Of a stretch of 38,962 nucleotides of DNA, positions 26,304 through 35,086 are shown piece by piece. Within the stretch, counting starts at the first letter, position 1. Every line of letters starts with the position of its first letter. The stretch spans positions 1-38,962 of the forward strand of contig WJME01000281.1 of assembly GCA_014728115.1 (NCBI GenBank), read 5' to 3'. Under the pieces are notes generated by a model. The model was not told the origin of the DNA, did not search any database, and worked only from the letters and a program-made list of their open reading frames with translations. The stretch is from Candidatus Zhuqueibacterota bacterium (GTDB taxonomy: Bacteria; Zhuqueibacterota; Zhuqueibacteria; Residuimicrobiales; Oceaniaggregativiventaceae). The translations under genes were made by a program, and so were the position numbers.

Positions 26304-28052
26304 CTAGCGTAGATAGAGCATCTTTTTCATGGTTTTGAATTCCGGTGTCTCGAGTTTGTAAAAATAGACACCAGAAGCCACGTATTGACCGGACTGGTCA
26401 GATCCATCCCATGAGATGTGATGAGATCCGGCAGCCGCGGGGGCACTGTACAGGGTTTTGACTTTTTTGCCAATGGCATTATATATTGTTACGGTGGCAA
26501 ATGCCCTGTGAGGGAGCGAAAACTCTATTCGGGTTACGCCATTGAACGGATTGGGATAGTTTTGATTCAACCTGAAATCTCGCGGCGCGTTCTCTGGCTG
26601 ATCTTTGACCTCTGTGACAACCCGGCGATTCAATTTTACGGGGTTCAAGACCCAGGAGGTTAATTCTATGCCTGTTGCCTGGCTGGCATTTTTCTCCAAA
26701 AAATAGGCAGTGAAACCCAGTTCCAGACTGAGCGAACTGTGTTCTGTGTGCTCACGCAGGGTGATGCCGTTATCGCCATACGAGACCCTATCTCCTGTAT
26801 CCTCGCCGACGACCACTGCACTATCTGCCTGACCGCCGTCAGCACTGTCCCAATAGTAAAGTTCGGCTGATTCCCAATTGGTTTCTTCAAAGTGCACGAG
26901 ATTATAAAATGTTCCCTGATCACCCGACACCATGGACCATTCCTGGATGGGGATATGCACGGTGGGATCTATATTGTCGGGCATACCATCGATGAGTATA
27001 CCATCATTATAAGCATTGTAAAATTTCATGCCTACGGCCTGTTGGTTGTAATCCCAGGATTGTCGCAACATATCCAGTTCGACATAATAATCTTCATTGG
27101 GATTGAGTTCGTCATTCAAGCTGTCGAGCCGGGCACCTCCTTCAATGGTTCCGCTATAGGGATAGAAAAACGTTTTCACATAAAAGCCAAACTGATCAAA
27201 AGGCGTACCGAACAGCTGAACACTGTGTCTGGCTTCGCGAATGACCCGGACAACCGGATTTTCATTATAGGAAAGATATTGTGTGTTGGGATAAACATAC
27301 AAATAGTTTTCAGTAGCCGAATTGGAACCCTCTCTACCAATGGGCAAGCCGATAATTCCGCCCAGGGAGATAAATCCGTTGAACCGGATTTTTTGAGTGT
27401 CAAAAATATCCACTCCGCTGCCAAAAGGGGGGGTGATCGCAATATCTTTGACAAGTCCGGTTGCATCAGACATACCTAGAGAATAGACCTTTGTGGAGAC
27501 GGTCTGAGTCTCGGGATCGAACGCCATCTGATATTTATTGGCCACCTCGTCTGGCATGGAGAGCGTGGAAGAGCGAAAGACATAGACATAGGCCTTGACC
27601 GAGGTGTCCAAAGGATCCGTCAGGATCAGTTCCACCCGGTCATGGGTTTTGGCGTCGGCATCGTCGATCCAGGAATCATCCGGAGCCTGATCGCCGGCAT
27701 CGCCGATGAGAAAGACCAGTTCATCATCGATATCCAGATTCGGCAGCGTATCGGTAAACGCATAATCATATTCCGTACTGGTGTTCTGGATCGCGTAAAA
27801 GTGGCGGGCATCCCGGCTCGGGAAATAGGGATCCTGCATTTTAACGCGCTCATCGATTTGAAACGGGATCATCGACCATTCATTCCCGGTAGCAGAGTAT
27901 CGATAGATAAAGATTTCGTCTGTAGGAACATTCAGAAACTCGGGTACTTGCGATCCGTAGAGAATAACCGGCTGGAAAGGTCGTTTTTCGTTCAGGTTTG
28001 CTGCAAATAGCGTTTGCAGGAAGGTCAACAGGATCAACACTATTTTTTTCAT
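26304..28052 (-). CDS. Secreted protein S2 with C-terminal type A sorting domain
   Basis: 582 aa with a signal peptide (KKIVLILLTFLQTLFAA). The C-terminus (about 495-582) is a FlgD-like type A sorting domain: NQNYPNPFNG, TRIEFSLP, TIYNAIGKKVKTLYS, SGVYFYKL and KKMLYLR. In Bacteroidetes and relatives this sends proteins to the surface through the Por (type IX) system. The N-terminal 480 residues are an unnamed domain to me, opening FQPVILYGSQVPE, then YRYSATGNEWSMIPFQIDER and DDELVFLIGDAGDQAPD. S1 (30483-32102) has the same opening and order of blocks. GAGG lies 5 nt before the ATG. An 83-nt gap upstream, with TATAAT at 28067-28072 (minus), may hold an internal promoter. Binding, hydrolytic or adhesive roles are all possible. 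Confidence 0.8.
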   Translation of the reverse strand: MKKIVLILLTFLQTLFAANLNEKRPFQPVILYGSQVPEFLNVPTDEIFIYRYSATGNEWSMIPFQIDERVKMQDPYFPSRDARHFYAIQNTSTEYDYAFTDTLPNLDIDDELVFLIGDAGDQAPDDSWIDDADAKTHDRVELILTDPLDTSVKAYVYVFRSSTLSMPDEVANKYQMAFDPETQTVSTKVYSLGMSDATGLVKDIAITPPFGSGVDIFDTQKIRFNGFISLGGIIGLPIGREGSNSATENYLYVYPNTQYLSYNENPVVRVIREARHSVQLFGTPFDQFGFYVKTFFYPYSGTIEGGARLDSLNDELNPNEDYYVELDMLRQSWDYNQQAVGMKFYNAYNDGILIDGMPDNIDPTVHIPIQEWSMVSGDQGTFYNLVHFEETNWESAELYYWDSADGGQADSAVVVGEDTGDRVSYGDNGITLREHTEHSSLSLELGFTAYFLEKNASQATGIELTSWVLNPVKLNRRVVTEVKDQPENAPRDFRLNQNYPNPFNGVTRIEFSLPHRAFATVTIYNAIGKKVKTLYSAPAAAGSHHISWDGSDQSGQYVASGVYFYKLETPEFKTMKKMLYLR

Positions 28053-28066
28053 GATAACCTCAAATG

Positions 28067-28120
28067 ATTATATATTAAAATTTGTATAGAACAGGATAAA
28101 TTTGACGTGACCCCGGTTAC
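28067..28120 (-). promoter_or_regulatory. Possible internal promoter and palindrome in the receptor cluster
   Basis: In the 83-nt gap before S2 the minus strand has a consensus TATAAT (28067-28072), without a good -35. An imperfect palindrome GTGACCCCGGTTAC lies at 28107-28120. Either could allow separate control of the S2-L2-T2 half. Confidence 0.25.
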
Positions 28121-28135
28121 AATTTTGCATGAAAA

Positions 28136-29275
28136 TTAACGATTTCGGGCATCGATATTTATCCGCTTTTTTTCAATGTGTCCCTGTTCATCAACAAGTG
28201 TAAATGTTTCCCAAAGGTTTACGGTTGAGCAAACATGTCTGGGCGCGATCAAAATATAATCACCGATTTTCGCTTTTGTCTCTTCATTAAAGACCATCAC
28301 TGTATGCTCTTCACTCCAGCTCTTTATCAAACCACCGGCCAGGCTATGATGTTCCGGCACGCCCTGGTCTATAGACCATCTTTTGTGTCCAAGATTCAGG
28401 GTCAGAGAATAGGCATTGGGCCGATCGATGACCTGGCAAAGAATCAAAGCAGCGACATTGAAAGGAATATCCATGGTTTCCATGCTGTCACTGTCGTGAT
28501 AAATCCATGTCCCCGGTGAGAGGAAGATGTTGAATTTTGGAGATTGATCCAGGAGCAGTTTCAGATCTGCTAAAAATCCGGGCGATCCGCCGACGACGAC
28601 ATTTTCCACATGGGCTCCCTGGCTTTCAAAGAGCTGTACAGCATGAAACAGAGCAGCCATGGCATCTTGCGCGATCTTTTGTTTTTTCGTTTCATCGCCG
28701 GTATGATTGTGGCCATCATAGCCATGTAGTCCTAAAAACGACCAGCCATTGGCTTTTATACGTTTCCAGAGTTCAAGAGCCTGCTGTGGTTCAGCCCCTG
28801 TGCGGTGCATTCCCACATCCAGATCGATATAGATCTGCCAATTGTGATCAGGCGCGATTTGCTCCAAATAGTCGAGATGTTTTTCGTGTCCCACCTGAAT
28901 ATGGATTTCAATTTCAGGAGTGGTCTCGAGGTACGTGGTAATTTTTTTTATCGAGTGGGGAAGAAGAGGATAGGCAACAAAACTTTTTTTCACACCGTTT
29001 TTGACAAGCATATCGAGCTCATTCAATGAACTTTTGAAATATTCGATGCCGGCATGCATTTGCTGTTTCAGGGTCCATGCAGATTTGTGGGTTTTTACAT
29101 GCGGACAAAGCATGTTGAGGTTCAACTTGTCATCGACAGCTTTTAACTGTTCCTTCATGGTGGTCATATTATGCAGGACACGGTCTTTGAAAACGAGCAA
29201 AGCAGGAGTTTCAATTTCTTCGGGATGAAGCAAAGTATACGGTTTTGTCGAGCATGCAGGGATAATAAAGTCCAT
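28136..29275 (-). CDS. DSD1/D-threonine aldolase-type PLP enzyme (alanine racemase-like fold III)
   Basis: Predicted cytoplasmic PLP enzyme acting on a D-3-hydroxy amino acid, either D-serine dehydratase or D-threonine aldolase. 379 aa. The fold-III barrel has ETPALLVFKDRVLHNM at the start and the PLP lysine motif PHVKTHKSAW (about residues 58-67). DLDVGMHRTG, GLHGYDGHNHT, VVVGGSPGF and LSPGTWIYHDSD follow. The C-terminal domain has the zinc pair HVC (RHVCSTVNL), known from DSD1 and D-threonine aldolase. The open frame begins at a TTG upstream; I chose ATG 29273-29275, with GGAGG 4 nt before it. It lies in the middle of an envelope gene cluster, which is unusual; it may process an imported D-amino-acid compound, but this is inference. 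Confidence 0.85.
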   Translation of the reverse strand: MDFIIPACSTKPYTLLHPEEIETPALLVFKDRVLHNMTTMKEQLKAVDDKLNLNMLCPHVKTHKSAWTLKQQMHAGIEYFKSSLNELDMLVKNGVKKSFVAYPLLPHSIKKITTYLETTPEIEIHIQVGHEKHLDYLEQIAPDHNWQIYIDLDVGMHRTGAEPQQALELWKRIKANGWSFLGLHGYDGHNHTGDETKKQKIAQDAMAALFHAVQLFESQGAHVENVVVGGSPGFLADLKLLLDQSPKFNIFLSPGTWIYHDSDSMETMDIPFNVAALILCQVIDRPNAYSLTLNLGHKRWSIDQGVPEHHSLAGGLIKSWSEEHTVMVFNEETKAKIGDYILIAPRHVCSTVNLWETFTLVDEQGHIEKKRINIDARNR

Positions 29276-29338
29276 CTGACCTCCAAAAGGCAATTATAAT
29301 AATTGAATGAACGGCAATTTCAAAATTCTTTCGATCTC

Positions 29339-30415
29339 TTAATGTATTTTTAAAAATGTCTCAGTATCGGCTTTGAATCCCCGGCTGACTATTGTGGCCA
29401 GTTGCATGAAAGGAGTGGTCTGATTTTGTACCTCGCTATTTTCAAAGGTTGCCCACTCGGGAGCCAGAGGCAAAGAGATATTCATCCCTTTCGAGGCCAC
29501 CAGATAGCCATTTTTCAGTGCACCGAATTCGGCATCGTCGGCCGTCAGGTCAACAGGTACCCAACCAAACCGCGGAAAAAAGAGTTCGGACCAGAGATGA
29601 TAGCGGGGCTTTTCATCTATGATGCGAAATCCGGAGACCAGGCGAGCCGGAATGCCCAAAGAGCGACATAGTGCAATATAAAGAAATGAATACTGACCAC
29701 AATCACCCTGCATAGAGTTTAACATTTCTGTGGCACCACGAATTTCAACCGGGTAGGTGTATGTCGCATGGCTTTTTATCCATTCAGCCACTCTTTTGGC
29801 CTGATGATAGGGATTCTTTATGTCACCGGCAATAGCCATTGCCGTATCTTTGATCGCATCGGTCTGGTTGATAAATGGCTCGGACTTTGTGTAAAATCTA
29901 TAGAATCCTGAATCTTTTCCATACTCGCCGATGCGATCCGGACGAATATCATATTTCAGAGCATAATTGGTGAATTCAATCCGCCGACGGATGTGTACTT
30001 TGTCAGTTTCCCGGAGTGCAAACGAGAGATCCCAAAATCGGATACGATTACCCTGCACCCGATCCTCGAACAGACTGGATCCTTGTGGCTCCAGAATCTT
30101 GTAAGTCATATTGCGCTGAGTTTCGGTCTCACAAAAATCCGCAGCCCATACCATGAGGAGAAGCGGAGAGTCCGGTTCCGACATGCCCCGGGTTTCTTTG
30201 CTCGTATCTGTGTCGGTATCTTTTTCAGGATGATATTGCGCTTTCCACTCTAGTTCGATATCATAGGATTTTGGTGAGTCGATCGCCGGCCGGTACACGG
30301 TGTCGGGTTCCCGCAGTTCGCTGCGCGGTATGACCGGAGAGGTATTGACGTACATTGTCTGAGAACACGCCAGGAACAGGGTTGCCACGAGTAAGCTGTG
30401 CAATATCGTTTTCAA
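29339..30415 (-). CDS. Transglutaminase-like (cysteine protease fold) lipoprotein
   Basis: 358 aa. A signal peptide LHSLLVATLFLAC gives a lipidated cysteine near residue 17, so it faces the periplasm. After a beta-rich N-terminal half, the transglutaminase core lies at about 200-310: AKRVAEWIKSHATYTYP, then the catalytic cysteine in GDCGQYSFLYIALCRSLGIP, the histidine in YHLWSELFFP and the aspartate in GWVPVDLT. All three catalytic residues are present. Family members are peptidases, amidases or cross-linking enzymes; the substrate is unknown. The open frame starts at TTG 30430, but TTG 30413-30415 has GGGAG about 8 nt upstream and gives the typical MKT lipoprotein start. It lies between S1 and the DSD1-like enzyme. 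Confidence 0.85.
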   Translation of the reverse strand: MKTILHSLLVATLFLACSQTMYVNTSPVIPRSELREPDTVYRPAIDSPKSYDIELEWKAQYHPEKDTDTDTSKETRGMSEPDSPLLLMVWAADFCETETQRNMTYKILEPQGSSLFEDRVQGNRIRFWDLSFALRETDKVHIRRRIEFTNYALKYDIRPDRIGEYGKDSGFYRFYTKSEPFINQTDAIKDTAMAIAGDIKNPYHQAKRVAEWIKSHATYTYPVEIRGATEMLNSMQGDCGQYSFLYIALCRSLGIPARLVSGFRIIDEKPRYHLWSELFFPRFGWVPVDLTADDAEFGALKNGYLVASKGMNISLPLAPEWATFENSEVQNQTTPFMQLATIVSRGFKADTETFLKIH

Positions 30416-30482
30416 ATGATGCTCTCCCAATTTGCTGTAAACTCTTTGTCATATTACAAAATCAAAAGATGCGATGCAATAC

Positions 30483-32102
30483 TTACCTTTGGATAACGAT
30501 TTTGCCACTGGATATCAATCTATGCTGAGCAGATATCCGGTAAATATAGATTCCCGGCTGTAAATCTGTTCCGTTTCTGTCTTTAGCAGTCCACGTTATT
30601 GCCGTGGTGTGACTATATTCCGCTTCGATGATTCCCTGTCCGATGATATTGAATATTTGCAGTTCAACATTCTGCAGGGGACTATAGAGTTCCCATGTTA
30701 CGGTCTGGCCGGCTTGCACGGGATTGGGATAGGGATAGATGGCATGGCTATCATTCCAATTTTCACGCTGGGCCACCCCTGTGGCGTCCTGTTGTTGAAC
30801 AGATGCTTGTACTAAAACCGGGGTTTGATGCCAGGCAACGATTTTCTCTGCCAATTCGCTGTCCTGATTCGATTCTGGCACCATATACAGCGCCAAAGCC
30901 ATGGAGAGCCGGTTGGTTCTCAAGCCGGATTGGTCGGTATACAGCCACAACCCCATATCCCCGAATGACTGACCGTCTCCCGTCTCTTTTGAATTGTCGA
31001 GGGTTCCACCGTTCAAATTGTCATAATAATAGAGTTCATAAACTGCATTGCTGACCTGGGGAGCATCCAGAATCAATATCACAGACCCTGCCTGACCGCT
31101 GGCCATGACCCAAAAAGGAGGATTATATCCAGAGAATGTCCGGTCAGGCAGATCCGGGTTACCATCGATGGGAAAACCCTGGGGATTTTGCGCAGAGTAA
31201 AACCTCATGCCGGCCGCATCCGGACTTAAATCGAGTGACTGGCGCAACTGTTTGAGTCCGGCCAAAGCAAAAATCGATTCATTAATCGGGGCATCGAGAA
31301 CGCCGAGGTTGAATGAATAGGGCCAGTACTGGATCTGATAATCGCCGGTCACCGTCGCCGGCCAAAAGGGCAACTTTATGTTGGTGCGCACGTCCCGGAA
31401 TGTCCTCAGGTCACCCGGATGTGCGGTGAGAGGATCATCCTGAGCTTTGAGTAATTCTTCGGTAATCGTATACGAACCAATGCCCGGGAAACCGGAATTT
31501 CCCTGTAATCTCAATTTCAGCCTGTCCACAAGGTTGGGCGAATCCTCCGTAAACGTGAGATAGGTCAGCCAGCCGTCATGATTGTGGCCGATCCTATAGG
31601 CGGGACTCGATACAGTGTCTGCCGCAGATCCCGATGAAGGTGCGGCAGTATGTTGCATATATGATTTCTGCGGAGGGGCCGGATCGGATTTTTTGAACAA
31701 ATAGAGCCATGCCTGCTGCGTGGTATCATTTTGTTCGCTCAGATTTATTTCTATTCTCTCATCACCGACAACATTTTGATTTGGCCACTGGGTTGTCGGC
31801 GCCCTGTCCCCCAGATCCTCTGGCATCACCAGGAATTCATCCTGGGCATCCAACAAGCCATTAAAGGTCTCTTTTTTATTGTATTTGCCCTGATACACTT
31901 CATCGATCTGGTAAGGGATAGCAGTCCATGTATTTTGTGTCGCATCATAACGGTAAGCTGACCAGGCATCGATTTCGAGCTGGTCTATAGGGATCTGGGC
32001 GCCCTTGATGATGATGGGCACATAATTTCTCTCCAGATTGCGTTCTTGTGCAAAAAGAGAAATGGAAAACGCCAACAATGCAAATATTGTAAAATTTTTC
32101 AT
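30483..32102 (-). CDS. Secreted protein S1 with C-terminal type A sorting domain
   Basis: 539 aa, signal peptide FTIFALLAFSISLFA. The C-terminal 80 residues look like a type A sorting domain: AIYPYPNPVQAG, TVTWELYSP, LQIFNIIGQGI, LQPGIYIYRI and SSGKIVIQR. The large N-terminal part parallels S2: YVPIIIKGAQIP, AYRYDATQNTWTAIPYQIDE and DEFLVMPEDLGDRAP against the S2 blocks. Further on come GMRFYSAQNPQGFPIDGNPD and GDGQSFGDMG, which S2 also has in similar form (MKFYNAYNDGILIDGMPD, GDRVSYGDNG). I do not know the domain's function. It follows T1 by 13 nt. Surface display through a Por-like secretion system is expected. Confidence 0.8.
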   Translation of the reverse strand: MKNFTIFALLAFSISLFAQERNLERNYVPIIIKGAQIPIDQLEIDAWSAYRYDATQNTWTAIPYQIDEVYQGKYNKKETFNGLLDAQDEFLVMPEDLGDRAPTTQWPNQNVVGDERIEINLSEQNDTTQQAWLYLFKKSDPAPPQKSYMQHTAAPSSGSAADTVSSPAYRIGHNHDGWLTYLTFTEDSPNLVDRLKLRLQGNSGFPGIGSYTITEELLKAQDDPLTAHPGDLRTFRDVRTNIKLPFWPATVTGDYQIQYWPYSFNLGVLDAPINESIFALAGLKQLRQSLDLSPDAAGMRFYSAQNPQGFPIDGNPDLPDRTFSGYNPPFWVMASGQAGSVILILDAPQVSNAVYELYYYDNLNGGTLDNSKETGDGQSFGDMGLWLYTDQSGLRTNRLSMALALYMVPESNQDSELAEKIVAWHQTPVLVQASVQQQDATGVAQRENWNDSHAIYPYPNPVQAGQTVTWELYSPLQNVELQIFNIIGQGIIEAEYSHTTAITWTAKDRNGTDLQPGIYIYRISAQHRLISSGKIVIQR

Positions 32103-32115
32103 TAGTGTATCCTAA

Positions 32116-34245
32116 TCAAAGTTCATATTTAACGGAAAAAGCAAAATTACGGATATCGCCCAGGACTCTTTCCGAAACCGTATAGTTGTAATTCAGGGCA
32201 TTTCGCACCATGAATTGAAACAGCCAGTTTTTATACGTGCTATTCAACCGCAGCTCGAGATAGTGCATGGCCACCCGTTCGTCCAGAGGATAGATCGCTA
32301 CCCTGTCGAGTCGATTCATATAGCGGTAATCCGCTTCCAGGGTGATTCCTTGCCAGATCAATGTCGGGGAGATCTGGCCGATGAGTCGTGGCCGGTAGAG
32401 CATCACCCGGTTGCTCTCTACTTCTCTGGGATCCATCCAGGTGGCAGAAGCCTGCAGATGAAAAAATCTCGGCGAGATCTGCCAGTTGATTTGGCCTTCG
32501 ATCCCCAGGATACGTGCAGCCGGATAGTTGGTAAACTGTGCGGTCAGGTTGGACGAAAGCGTGGGTTCGATGAGATTTTCAAACTGGCTGATAAATCCTG
32601 TGGCTTCAAGATAGGCATAATCACCGAAACGCTGACGTAATCCCACATCCATGAGCAGGGAACGTTCGGGTTTGAGCGCCGGATTGGGAATGGCGCGAAA
32701 ATCTTTGGATCCGGCCGAGATAAACCGCTCTACGACAGTGGCCGCGCGAAAGGCTTTGCCGATCGAAGCGTGCAAAATGGTGCCAAACACGGGCTGATAG
32801 CTGAATCCGATTTTGGGATTGAGCTGCCATTCGATGGAATCGCCCACCAGGGTATAGGTGTCCAGCCGCAATCCGGCATTGAGATGCCACAGTTCGCTGA
32901 CATGCCAGACATCCTGGATAAATGGCGAGATTCCATTGGCCTGACGTTCGCCATAGTAATCGGATTTTACGCGATCGTGTTTATAATCCATGCCGGCCGT
33001 AATCCGGTGATCCGGATGTGGAACCCAGTTGAACAGCATCTCTCCACCGAATCCCATGGCAGGCGTAAAGGCGTTGGTAATATTAAAAGGCATCCCCACA
33101 AGCTGCTGATTATAAGAGATGCGGGTTTTGAGAGAAAGCCGGGAATTAAACTCGTGCTCGAGTGTAGCATAGCTGACATTGCCGGAAAGAGAAAACCGGT
33201 TGTCCAGGTCTGTGGGCGGCACCTTGAGCGCTTCATTTTGCTCTTTCCACTGTAAAAACAATTCGCGGTCTTCATAGCTATAGGTTGAAAAAAGAGTGAA
33301 AATCGTGCGATCGCTTATGGGCCAGCGGCTTTTGCCCGTCACATACCAGCGCTGAAAATAGCCATTCTGACGGTCGCCCGTGCTATGGTGCTGCGATACA
33401 GCCAGTCGAAGGCCCACCGGCCCCACGGATTGCGAATAACTGGCATCGGTGCGGTGGTAATAGCGGGGCTTGTCCGTCCATTTCCATTCAGGCACCGAAG
33501 GATCATCATACATTCCCATATTTTGCCGGATAGAAAACTGGGGATCCTGACTGGGCTGGCGGGTGAGGATATTGATGACGCCGCTGATACTGCCTGACCC
33601 GTAAATCGAAGAAGCTGCGCCTTTGAGCACTTCGACATGGTCGATTTCAGTGATGGGCAGGATGTTCCAGTTGGCCGAACCGAGATCACTGGTCATGATC
33701 GGTACGTTATCCAGCAGTACCAGATGACGGTGGCCACCCAGGCGGTTATACCCCGATCCTCCGCGGATGTTGACGTTTTCGCCCACAATGGCAACGCCCG
33801 GCACATTGACCAGGGCGTCGTCGATGCGCAGGGCGCCGCGGCGCTGGATATCCCTGGATTTCAGGATGCCGATGCTGGCAGCTGCTGCCGAAAGGGGCTC
33901 TGGCTGACGGGAGGCGGTCACCACGAGCTGCTCCATCTGGATGACCGAGGGAATCAGCTCTATACGCAGGCGAGAGGTTTCATCCCCGGATACTGCAATT
34001 TCCTGGCTGTAATCATTATAACCGATATACGAGACCTGCAGTTGATAGGTGCCGGCCTCGAGCTTGTCTATGGAAAATTCTCCCCGGTGATCAGCTACCG
34101 TGCCCTTGTTGACAGATTCAATCAGGATATTGGCGCCAGGCAGGGCCGAACCGGTGTCAAAATCTACGACTCGTCCGGTAATCGATGCTGCGCCGAGAAG
34201 CAGAGGAGTGATTAATATCAAAATACTGGTCAATCTTTTTGGCAT
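32116..34245 (-). CDS. TonB-dependent outer-membrane receptor T1
   Basis: 709 aa. Signal peptide (RLTSILILITPLLLGAA), carboxypeptidase-D regulatory-like domain (about 20-105: ITGRVVDFDTGSALPGANIL), then plug (about 110-230: RRGALRIDDALVNVPGVAIV, VNIRGGSGYNRLGG, LVLLDNVPI, VEVLKGAASSIYGSGSISG) and barrel, ending FAFSVKYEL. The open frame runs 261 nt further upstream over lipoprotein L1. I placed the start at ATG 34243-34245, one nucleotide after the L1 stop, with AGGAG 6 nt before it. Barrel blocks match T2 throughout, including YNYT against YNYA near the end, so the two are paralogues that have diverged a lot. Ligand unknown. Confidence 0.92.
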   Translation of the reverse strand: MPKRLTSILILITPLLLGAASITGRVVDFDTGSALPGANILIESVNKGTVADHRGEFSIDKLEAGTYQLQVSYIGYNDYSQEIAVSGDETSRLRIELIPSVIQMEQLVVTASRQPEPLSAAAASIGILKSRDIQRRGALRIDDALVNVPGVAIVGENVNIRGGSGYNRLGGHRHLVLLDNVPIMTSDLGSANWNILPITEIDHVEVLKGAASSIYGSGSISGVINILTRQPSQDPQFSIRQNMGMYDDPSVPEWKWTDKPRYYHRTDASYSQSVGPVGLRLAVSQHHSTGDRQNGYFQRWYVTGKSRWPISDRTIFTLFSTYSYEDRELFLQWKEQNEALKVPPTDLDNRFSLSGNVSYATLEHEFNSRLSLKTRISYNQQLVGMPFNITNAFTPAMGFGGEMLFNWVPHPDHRITAGMDYKHDRVKSDYYGERQANGISPFIQDVWHVSELWHLNAGLRLDTYTLVGDSIEWQLNPKIGFSYQPVFGTILHASIGKAFRAATVVERFISAGSKDFRAIPNPALKPERSLLMDVGLRQRFGDYAYLEATGFISQFENLIEPTLSSNLTAQFTNYPAARILGIEGQINWQISPRFFHLQASATWMDPREVESNRVMLYRPRLIGQISPTLIWQGITLEADYRYMNRLDRVAIYPLDERVAMHYLELRLNSTYKNWLFQFMVRNALNYNYTVSERVLGDIRNFAFSVKYEL

Positions 34246-34246
34246 T

Positions 34247-34717
34247 TTAATCTCCTGCACCTGCGTCAGCGGTATATGCCAGCGTCCAATCGCAATAGAT
34301 GTCGATGTTTTGTGACAGAGAGTTTTCGCGCACGTGCACGGGTATATATTCAAAGTCATAAGTGACCGGATCGAACCCGTAAAATCCCAGAATATTGGCA
34401 TAGTTCCAGGCTTTGCCTTTTTGCTTCCACACGGCAGCCACAAGCTGATATTCGGCAGGTGGAGCCGGAATGCGATAATCCGAGCGCTCTGATGACAGAT
34501 CCACACCGCTGTAGGTAAAAATCACGTCGCCCAGAGATTGCGGCGGGATTTGCACGGCAGCCACGATCCGTACCGCTTCGACATAGTCGGGTTTCAATTC
34601 GGGATTGATAAAAATGACTTTACCCTGAATTTCGCTTTCCAATGTCGATAATCCAAGGGGGCTATCGCAAGATATCATGACAGCCGATAATAGAGCTATA
34701 AAGCATAAACGAACCAT
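34247..34717 (-). CDS. Lipoprotein L1, single copy of the L2-type domain
   Basis: Not a family I can name. 156 aa with lipoprotein signal CFIALLSAVMISC (cysteine near residue 17). The mature part has IQGKVIFINPELKPD, then IPAPPAEYQLVAAVWKQKGK and YANILGFYGFDP, which resembles both halves of L2 (25476-26288). It is the first gene of the minus-strand cluster. The stop and the next start (T1) are one nucleotide apart, so the lipoprotein and receptor are translationally linked. This favours a complex of the two in the outer membrane. Confidence 0.72.
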   Translation of the reverse strand: MVRLCFIALLSAVMISCDSPLGLSTLESEIQGKVIFINPELKPDYVEAVRIVAAVQIPPQSLGDVIFTYSGVDLSSERSDYRIPAPPAEYQLVAAVWKQKGKAWNYANILGFYGFDPVTYDFEYIPVHVRENSLSQNIDIYCDWTLAYTADAGAGD

Positions 34718-35086
34718 ACCAGGGTCCTAAATAATGATCTTCACAAAAGCCGTAAAATCGTTAATTTGTTGTATGTACCTGATGGCAAAATATGATGCGA
34801 TTTTTGAATTTTTTTATGGTTTTACGATTAAAATTCAGCAAAAATCGTATCCAGACATCAAACAATGATTTACAGCGTTCGATTCCTGGAAATTTCCCAG
34901 AAAAATTCTATCATGTAAACGGTTGGATTGAATTTGGGTTCCGTTTTCAGGGCAGGCAAGGGGCTTTGTTTTGCGTCTGATTAAAAGTTCACAGAAAATC
35001 AAAGAAGCTTTATCGCAGCATGACGCTGTCAATAAAGGAAAATGAAACAGAAACCGCCTGAATGCGCCATCATCCTCATTAAAAGA
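34718..35086. other. Intergenic region of 369 nt without a convincing gene
   Basis: AT-rich stretch upstream of the receptor cluster and downstream of the exonuclease gene. It holds the putative cluster promoter (34813-34841). A 62-codon open frame on the plus strand has no ribosome binding site or recognisable product. No strong terminator for the exonuclease gene was seen. Confidence 0.5.
34813..34841 (-). promoter_or_regulatory. Weak candidate promoter of the eight-gene receptor cluster
   Basis: Minus-strand TTGCTG (34836-34841), 17-nt spacer and CATAAA (34813-34818), about 95 nt before the L1 start codon. Both hexamers differ from consensus at two positions. Confidence 0.3.

Noticed and set aside
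23286..34717. SusCD-type polysaccharide utilisation locus
   Set aside because: Receptors are about 710-725 aa (SusC about 1000), lipoproteins lack SusD features, and no glycoside hydrolase is present.
34792..34980. 62-codon open frame on the plus strand
   Set aside because: No ribosome binding site, overlaps the putative promoter of the receptor cluster and resembles no family.
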